64,000 nt of DNA, from positions 92,523-156,522 of the forward strand of contig SSNU01000076.1 in assembly GCA_012064415.1 (NCBI GenBank). Direction: 5' to 3'. The DNA comes from Gyrodactylus bullatarudis (taxonomy: Eukaryota; Platyhelminthes; Monogenea; Gyrodactylidea; Gyrodactylidae). Below the pieces are notes generated by a model. That model did not search any database, had not been told where the DNA came from, and saw nothing but the letters and a program-made list of their open reading frames with translations. Made by a program: the position numbers and the translations under genes. The first letter of the stretch is position 1, and each line of letters starts with the position of its first letter. Below are positions 57,501-64,000 of this stretch, one piece after another.

Positions 57501-60500
57501 TTCGGTTTGTAAGCTTATAAAATTTGTCATGATTAGTTAATTTTTTATTAGGAAAAAAGATCTCAAGATAATTATAAAATCAGACTGTAATATGTTTTAT
57601 CACCCCGACCAAAATAGGGATGATAATCTAATTTCAGTAAAACTAAAAACTCGTTTCTAGTGTTGGTTTAGAAATAAAATTTATTAAGAGGTCTTAAACC
57701 TACATTTAAAACTCTTATTCAGCTTTTTTAAAAGCTTTTAAACAACAAGGTTTTATTGATTAAGCTGCCTACTGCAAGGCATTGCAATTCCTGAGTTGAG
57801 TCTCACTAGAGACATTCTTATTTCCATGTCATGGAGAATCGATAATCACATCTGAGATAGAGAATGGTAATTTCACTTTTTGTGTCTCAGAAATCAATAA
57901 TTTTTTCAATTTTATCAACCATTCTGGTAGAGTGCAGTCCTTTTTTCTTTCAAAAGTAGTTAAACCAATACAAGAATACATTAGAATGACAGAGTAGAGC
58001 GATTTCATATGACTAAAAGTTTTCAATTCTTATCAAGCTCGATATTAAATGGAAATCAAGTAAATTAATGCGTAAAATTAATACTACCATATATAAGAAC
58101 TGAACCGTTCTTTAAAATTCTACTGATTTTTTGGCAATCAACTTATACAAGACTATACCTTTTTCAGGTCTAGTTCGTAGAATGAAGAAGTCAATTTTGT
58201 ATTTTTTCATTTTGTATTTGTAAAACTCAATTGTCTATTTAGTATGTAATTAAGGCTGGAAAAAAAACAAAATTGAATTAACATGAATACTTCACACTGT
58301 AGATTGATTGGGTTTTTTTTTCAATTGTGCACTCGAAAGAGTAATTATAATGACTGTGGAATTTTTTTTAGATCTTTACAATTTTCAATTTCGTATTTTT
58401 TCAATTCTCTTTCATAAATATGAATAGTCAATTTCGTTCAGTTTACGTGCAAAGTTAAATAGAAATAATAATTACAGAAAATATTTATTTTATCAAAAAT
58501 TATTATCATTAATTAATTATAACTATTCAGTTAAATCTTCCAAATTCATAGCAGGAATATAAAATCACCTATGACAATTATCATTGATAACACGGGTAGT
58601 GATTTGGAAAAATAAATCTTGATCAGGTTGAACTTTTCTGGAAAAAAATTTTGTGCTGATTTCAGATCTGCTTTCAGAATTTCGCAATATAATATAATGC
58701 ACCAGCCCACAGTGCAATTGAAAATGAAATAAATTTTGAAGATGTGAGAATTCAGCGTTTAGTTCCATATTCTTTTTTATTGAAATAATTCTGAAGTCAA
58801 AAGATTGCTAGCAGCTCAGAGATCGGAAATATTGGCTTACCAACGCGATAACGGCAATCCTACCATTCAAGAAGTTAGGCTAAGAAGGTTAGAACTTATT
58901 GCTGAGAATGCAAAAGCATCAATAACAACAGATAAAATTTTTTCGGCAACTTTTTATATCGAAAAATTTATATTCCTGCTATGAATTTGGAAGATTTAAC
59001 TGAATAGTTATAATTAATTAATGATAATAATTTTTGATAAAATAAATATTTTCTGTAATTATTATTTCTATTTAACTTTGCACGTAAACTGAACGAAATT
59101 GACTATTCATATTTATGAAAGAGAATTGAAAAAATACGAAATTGAAAATTGTAAAGATCTAAAAAAAATTCCACAGTCATTATAATTACTCTTTCGAGTG
59201 CACAATTGAAAAAAAACCCAATCAATCTACAGTGTGAAGTATTCATGTTAATTCAATTTTGTTTTTTTTCCAGCCTTAATTACATACTAAATAGACAATT
59301 GAGTTTTACAAATACAAAATGAAAAAATACAAAATTGACTTCTTCATTCTACGAACTAGACCTGAAAAAGGTATAGTACTAGACTTCAAATTAAAATTTT
59401 TAATTCAAAGTTAACACTGAAAGTAGACAAAAACTTGGTTAAGTAATGCTCTAAAGCTTCCTGAAGCGAAGGAAGAAGAATTTCACCCATTTAATGTCGG
59501 CCACTACGATGAATGATGTCAGATGAAAAAAATGGTTACGGGCAGTAAACTGGATATGCTGTTCTGACGAATTGACACTTGCTAGTTGAAATTTATGTTT
59601 CACAATGCATGATTCCTAAATTTATTAAACCAATTCTAAAATTTAATGCATATAATTACACATAGTCAAGGAAACCAAAATGATCTGATTTCTCTATATA
59701 CCTGTAAAGTAAGTTTAATTAACCAAATTTATAGGAATACTCAAAAAACATTCTCTATCAGCATCAACTATTTTTAAATCATCAAAATGCTGGGAAGACA
59801 CAGATAAGTCTTAATTTCAGAGCCCATCAAAGATTTTTTTCGGCCTAGATAAATTCCACTCCTCTAACATGTATCAAACATAGAGCGAGCCAAGTGTGCA
59901 CTGAATGTAGCGGAAGTGATTTCAAGTGAAGTCAACTTTGATTAGTTCAGTCGGTATAAATAAACTTTTTGAGCACAACTCTGAAAAATCTGAAAGTTAT
60001 TTGGGCAAATGATGACTTTAGGATAGGAAATCTATTAATATCCTGGAATTCACAAGAATCACAGTCAAACTATACTAATTAAAAAATTTTTTATTTAAAA
60101 CGTTTTTTTTCGAAAACTTATTTCCCATGGACATAGATAAAAAGTAAGATAACTGTTATTAAGTGATTATGCCCGTAGAATTCAAGTATGCAATCGCCTG
60201 AACTCTATCTCCCAAAGCTTTCATGATAGGCAATTTCTAGATAAAAAAACAGACCAAATTTGATGACTCCTGAAACAAAGATAATTTTGCGTATTCTCAA
60301 ACCATAAGAAAGAGAAAAGATTGAATGCGAGTCATAAAAAATCTTTTTTGGGACATTAAGGGTTAAGATACAGAGACAAGAAGAAAATTATCATTCAGAA
60401 GGGATACTAAAAGACTTGAGCAGTGCACTTATCCCTAGTAGGGATTCCCTAGTTTCCAAAACCATAATAACAAAGGGTTTTAAGAATGATCTGAATTACC

Positions 60501-60951
60501 TGTGATGTTCATGGTGATACTTCTTGTAGGATATAGCCATTGGAATAACTATCGGAAGATTACAAATGAGCGACAATACTCGATTCGACTTTGGATAAGA
60601 ATGGCCAAAGGCAAGATTATGTCCAATCTCATGGATAGCACTACCAAGGGAATGATTCAAGCTAGCTGATATGACATAGGTCAAAAGGAGTAGCAAAACA
60701 AAGTTTGGCTGGTAATAGCTAACGAGGGCAGTCATGGCTATCTGAATGAGGACTTCTGCGCAAACGACATAGGCAATAGTTGAATCACTCCCCATTAGTT
60801 CCTGAATCTCAGGGTGCTTTGTTAGGATTTCCTTTCGCCTGCTCGTATGTGGTTCCTCCGTGTACTCCCACGCCTCATCGTCATGAGCAATCTTGAAATT
60901 GAGGCTAATAGCATTGAAGAAACTTTTGAGCTCTGAAACGCTGCTCAGCAT
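54503..60951 (-). CDS. DEGS1: Sphingolipid delta-4 (dihydroceramide) desaturase
   Basis: Two firm exons on the minus strand, 60500-60951 and 54503-54989 (939 nt, 313 codons), joined in phase across a 5.5-kb intron. The three di-iron histidine boxes are present: IHEIGHN, YHHEHHRW (spanning the junction) and GYHNEHHDFPYIP. Other marks are EPHTSRRKEILTKHPEI near the start and GLGPHPMAGHFISEHY. It is an ER-membrane enzyme that introduces the 4,5-trans double bond of ceramide. Exon 2 ends AAG|GTGAGT. The expected last 20-30 residues are not securely found. Reading through the donor gives a stop at 54443 within transposon sequence. A candidate exon at about 53880-53940 would need the alternative donor T|GTAAGG. 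It is head-to-head with the KCNH gene (315 bp). Confidence 0.93.
55058..55080. repeat. (TA)n microsatellite
   Basis: About 11 TA units, 70 bp inside the desaturase intron. Confidence 0.9.
56086..56130 (-). ncRNA. Hammerhead-like ribozyme, family B, best copy
   Basis: Read on the minus strand: stem I TTTGGT/ACCAAA (6 bp), CTGAAGA, stem II region GAACCGAC, GAA, stem III AATAAAGCTTTATT (5 bp plus tetraloop, A15.1-U16.1), and H17 = C directly before ACCAAA. The predicted cut follows ATTC. The mirror copy at about 56600-56640 (+) has lost three bases of the GAAA core and should be dead. Confidence 0.6.
56291..56495 (+). CDS. Basic ORF fragment in the loop of foldback B
   Basis: Open frame without its own ATG, ending at 56495. 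It reads SLDDRKRYLSQPEVQTPTTT, then KRNLSISPKQ, a basic run GKRRKGLPTG and FLTARRV. The same frame is open upstream of an in-frame TGA (56288-56290). The composition resembles the disordered basic N-terminus of a retroelement protein. Probably a degraded transposon ORF. Confidence 0.3.
58153..59376. mobile_element. Foldback element C, near-identical 410-nt arms
   Basis: Arms 58153-58563 and 58967-59376 read as the same sequence in opposite orientation with almost no differences. That implies a recent insertion or active gene conversion. The 403-nt loop is unrelated to the arms and has coding character. It is the youngest-looking element in the window. Located in the desaturase intron. Confidence 0.92.
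58784..58984 (+). CDS. ORF fragment in the loop of foldback C
   Basis: No start codon. The frame reads LLAAQRSEILAYQRDNGNPT followed by an amphipathic run with RLRRLELIAENAKASI, ending at TGA 58982-58984 inside the arm. The regular charge pattern suggests a helical segment of a real protein captured between the arms. Family not recognised. Confidence 0.3.
   Translation, partial: NNSEVKRLLAAQRSEILAYQRDNGNPTIQEVRLRRLELIAENAKASITTDKIFSATFYIEKFIFLL
60165..60370. repeat. Dispersed repeat family J, second copy
   Basis: Shares ATGCCCGTAG, ATGCAATCGCCTGAA, a GAATGCGAGTC-like block and a GACATTAAGGGTTAA-like end with about 33950-34120. Lies just downstream (minus sense) of the first desaturase exon. 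Confidence 0.65.
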
Positions 60952-61266
60952 ATTTAAATTTACTCAACAATCTTGTTACTTGCAAATTATCTTTATATAA
61001 CATCTGAATTGAGCCAATAAAATCAATGTAAATTGATGATGCAGCAATAAAACTATGTAAATCAATATTCTAAAACAATTTCCATATAATTACTATCAAG
61101 TAACTATACAAGAGAACAAAATTTATTTAGTAGAATAAAAAAAAATAAAGAAGGATAGCTACAACCAATCAAATTCAAATGGATATTCATCCTCATTAAA
61201 TCCTATTGGATAATATCATCTGAGTATAATGCCTAAAGATTCTATCCCCAATTTTTCTTCTCACTA
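60952..61266. promoter_or_regulatory. Bidirectional promoter region, desaturase / KCNH channel
   Basis: 315 bp between divergent start codons. An ATG at 61231 opens only a 13-codon frame. No PAS-domain exon for the channel is visible here. No promoter motif called. Confidence 0.5.
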
Positions 61267-64000
61267 ATGGATTCTCTGAAAGCCAAAGACGATGCTTTTA
61301 TTCTCACGAATCGTCTCTCTGAAGAGTTGGGCCTTCGGAATAATTTCCTCTTTGATGAAACCAATCAACATGCAAAGAAGGGTGGCCAGACAAGTCGAGA
61401 TATCAATGATGATATCATGATTGTCAATAAGAATGTGGTCAAGAATGATCGTATTCTTGAATTGTCTCCCATCCAGGCATGCACAGAACTCAATGATGGA
61501 GATTTTGAGAAGTTAGCTCATAAATACGAATACGCAGAGGAGTCATTCCTAACCACTGTGCAAGTTTCTTTGAACTAATCTTCAACCTGTAGTAAAAACT
61601 TTTTCTACAATCAGTACGATTTCTTAAGATGTCTCATTGGCGGACGTTTCGTTTATCGAGATGTCAGAAGATCAAAGAAATCTTCGAATGACCTGAAAAA
61701 CATGCGACATGGTCTGCCTCGTTTCATAGTCCTCCATTACTCACCATTCAAGGCTGTATGGGACTGGATTATCCTATTGTTAGTCATCTATACTGCAGTT
61801 TTCACACCTTATACAGCCGCGTTTCTACTCAACGAGGAAAAGGTACGCTTTCCAATTACAGTTTTTCATGGCCGATTCTTTATTTGGCAAAGTTAATCCT
61901 TTCGTGAAGTTCGCTCAATGTAGGGTGATTATTTAAATTCTCTGTTATTACACAGGTCCTATGAATATTAAATAATCTATTTTATAATTAACGCTTACCA
62001 AATCTTATTAATCCCAAAAATTTCTCATAGAGACATCTAAACTTGGATAAAATAACCAATATTAGTAAAAATTGGTTTTCGTATACTTATAAGCAGATGG
62101 GAAATTGAATAGAAAATCGACTTTCTTATATGGAATTAACAGAATCCTTATTGGAATCTCATTTAAAATCGTTTTTTATCAATTTTGAAGATTTTTCTCG
62201 AATAATTTTCTTATCATCTCTAAAGGGTTAAGGAATATACGCTTTACTCATCAATTATCTTTTCTATTTCAACTCAAAGGGGGATTCAAGGGTGATTAGG
62301 CTAATGATAATTAGCCTAATTTTTATGTTTTTTTTCATCTGCCTCCTGACAAAGCTTCCCATGGTCAAGCAGAACTGCTATCTCTTAAATCTTTAATAGA
62401 AGTAGAAAATAATAAGGCCCACGAATAAAGCCAATTGATATGAAGCCGATATGAAGTTGGGAATCCATGATTTTTACGGAAATTTCGATTTTTCATCGAG
62501 AATTCGAATTTGCTAAAGATTCTTTGGAATCCTACTCATGTTGCCCCCTTTTACCATTTGAAGAAAAGAATTCTGAAAAGAAATATTTTTATGAATAATA
62601 TGGTCATTTTTCAAATTCCCATTTGGCGCTGAAAATTTTTATTGATTTGAAAGTGGGAGGCTGATCAAAAGAGTTTTTTTCAAGATCAGGATTGAAAAAG
62701 AAAATTAATTCAACTGAATCTGATCTTATGCATAATAACATTATCGTTTGGGAGCGGAATTTCGATTTTTTTATCATTTTCACTACTTGAAAATCAATGA
62801 AATTTCGATAGTTCAAAATCTCTCGATAATGGGGTATTTGTCGGTAATTTGACGGTGCTATTCAGCTTTCTTGTCTAATCTTTATCCTGAAAAAACTCTT
62901 TTGATCACTCTCCCACTTTCAAATCAATAAAATCTTTCAGCTGAAAGTTCGAAAAAATCGGATTTTGGCGCTAAATTGAAATAGCCATATTTTTCATAAA
63001 AATAGATTTATTTCAAAATTTTATTTTCAAATCCTAAAAGTGGTCGACATGAGAATTATTCCACAAAAATCTATTCCAGGTTCGAATTTTCGATGAAAAA
63101 ATCGAGGATTTCGTAAAAATCCTAGATTCCCAACTTCATATCAACCAATTCTATACATTATTTAGACCAATAATCTACAATCTTCAAGCTTAGATCTAAA
63201 GCTACAGTTGATATTAAGTTGGGTCTTACAGGTGAATCAGATTATAATCAAGATAAATTATTTGTCTCAATCAACAGATACTATTGATTTTGTCCATTAT
63301 ATTTTTTAATTGTCCAGACAACTCGTCAACAAAACCTTAACCCACGTACAAGAGTTATGACTCCAACACAACAAGCAGATACCTTGGTGATGATCGATCT
63401 AATCGTCGACATGACGTTCATAATTGACATATTGATTAATTTTCGTACGACCTATGTTCTTAATGGGGAATACGTCCAAGATCCTCAACGAATCGCTAGC
63501 AATTATCTCAGGGGATGGTTCCTAGTTGATGCAATGGCTGCTATTCCTTTTGATATGTTGCTTTTTGGATCAGAGCCAGATGTGAGCACTTGTTTAGTCA
63601 GAGTTTTGTTTTATTTTTGTATCTTATACTATTAATCCAACTACTATAAGGCGATTAGATATTTACGTCAATTTTCCCAAATCTGATGACCTAGATTTAT
63701 CAAATTATTCGTGTAAATCCCCTCAAATATACGAAAGGCTGTGTTACTCGTTAAAATCTTTTCTTAATTACAGTTCATGAAAAAATTAATTTTTTCGAAT
63801 AATCAATCTTCATTTATTAAAATAGATGATTTTATTCGAAGAATCGGGAAGTTATAACTTCTGCATTTTCGATGAATCAATGGTCCCTGTAGATAAACGT
63901 TGAAAGATGGGTCACAAAATTTGGACCTTTATTCCAATCATATCCATAAACTTTCCTGAGAGATAAGACCCAAAGTTTGTAGAATTTATTATTAGAACCA
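61267..64000 (+). CDS. Erg-type voltage-gated potassium channel, 5' part (cut by window edge)
   Basis: Exons 61267-61563, 61615-61842 and 63318-63581, all phase 0, continuing past the right edge. Exon 2 gives [20 protein letters not shown] and [10 protein letters not shown] (S1). Exon 3 gives [20 protein letters not shown] (S2) and [20 protein letters not shown] (S3). This block is typical of KCNH2/6/7 (Erg, Drosophila seizure). Known role: hERG-like delayed rectifier. The S4 sensor, pore and cyclic-nucleotide-binding homology domain lie beyond the window. The first exon (99 residues) does not look like the PAS/eag domain that opens most Erg proteins, so this may be a PAS-less form, or an upstream exon lies elsewhere. 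The first intron is 51 nt; the second is 1475 nt with foldback A4. Confidence 0.92.
62435..63144. mobile_element. Foldback element A4 in the KCNH intron
   Basis: Left end TTGATATGAAG...AAGTTGGGAATCC and right end GATTCCCAACTTCATATCAA are inverted copies. Similarity continues inward on both sides (TTTTCATCGAG with CGATGAAAAAATCGAG). About 710 nt, inside the intron 61843-63317. Confidence 0.85.
63582..64000. other. KCNH intron running off the right edge
   Basis: Starts with donor GTGAGC. The next expected exon (S4 region) is not seen before the window ends. No other feature. Confidence 0.7.

Overview
This is an AT-rich nuclear window from a small-genome bilaterian animal. It holds eleven recognisable animal genes, all with spliceosomal introns: Wnt, otopetrin, Pumilio, Integrator subunit 7, SEC11, ARPC2, vinculin, hnRNP M, beta-catenin, dihydroceramide desaturase and an Erg-type potassium channel. 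Gene density (about one per 5.8 kb), tight head-to-head gene pairs, many 24-60 nt introns, fast-evolving proteins and a divergent beta-catenin suggest a compact spiralian (orthonectid, dicyemid or flatworm grade). That placement is an inference and I cannot fix the species. Exon limits were worked out by eye from splice consensus, codon phase and family alignment. In nearly every multi-exon gene the phases close exactly and the summed lengths are whole codons.

Layout. 1-3352 (-): 5' half of a Wnt gene running off the left edge. 4186-5122: foldback element carrying an inverted pair of Y/N/S-rich ORFs. 5488-13982 (-): otopetrin. 15916-24048 (-): Pumilio, head-to-head with INTS7 (24254-27317, +). 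27552-28126 (-): SEC11, head-to-head with ARPC2 (28249-29222, +). 29984-45638 (-): vinculin with 16 exons. 45920-49321 (-): hnRNP M, head-to-head with a beta-catenin (49425-53489, +). 54503-60951 (-): sphingolipid desaturase, head-to-head with a KCNH/Erg channel (61267 to the right edge, +).

Two things stand out. First, intron size is bimodal: INTS7 has ten introns of only 24-44 nt, and similar micro-introns occur in ARPC2, SEC11, hnRNP M and beta-catenin, while other introns run to several kb. Second, nearly all long introns are filled with foldback (inverted-repeat) elements of several unrelated families. At least three of these families carry sequences that fit the hammerhead ribozyme layout (CUGANGA, GAA, stem I and stem III, cleavable UH). 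One of them also has a tRNA-like fold with a B-box. The genes themselves are housekeeping, adhesion and signalling functions with no operon logic. Wnt with beta-catenin, and vinculin with beta-catenin, are functionally related but probably linked by chance.
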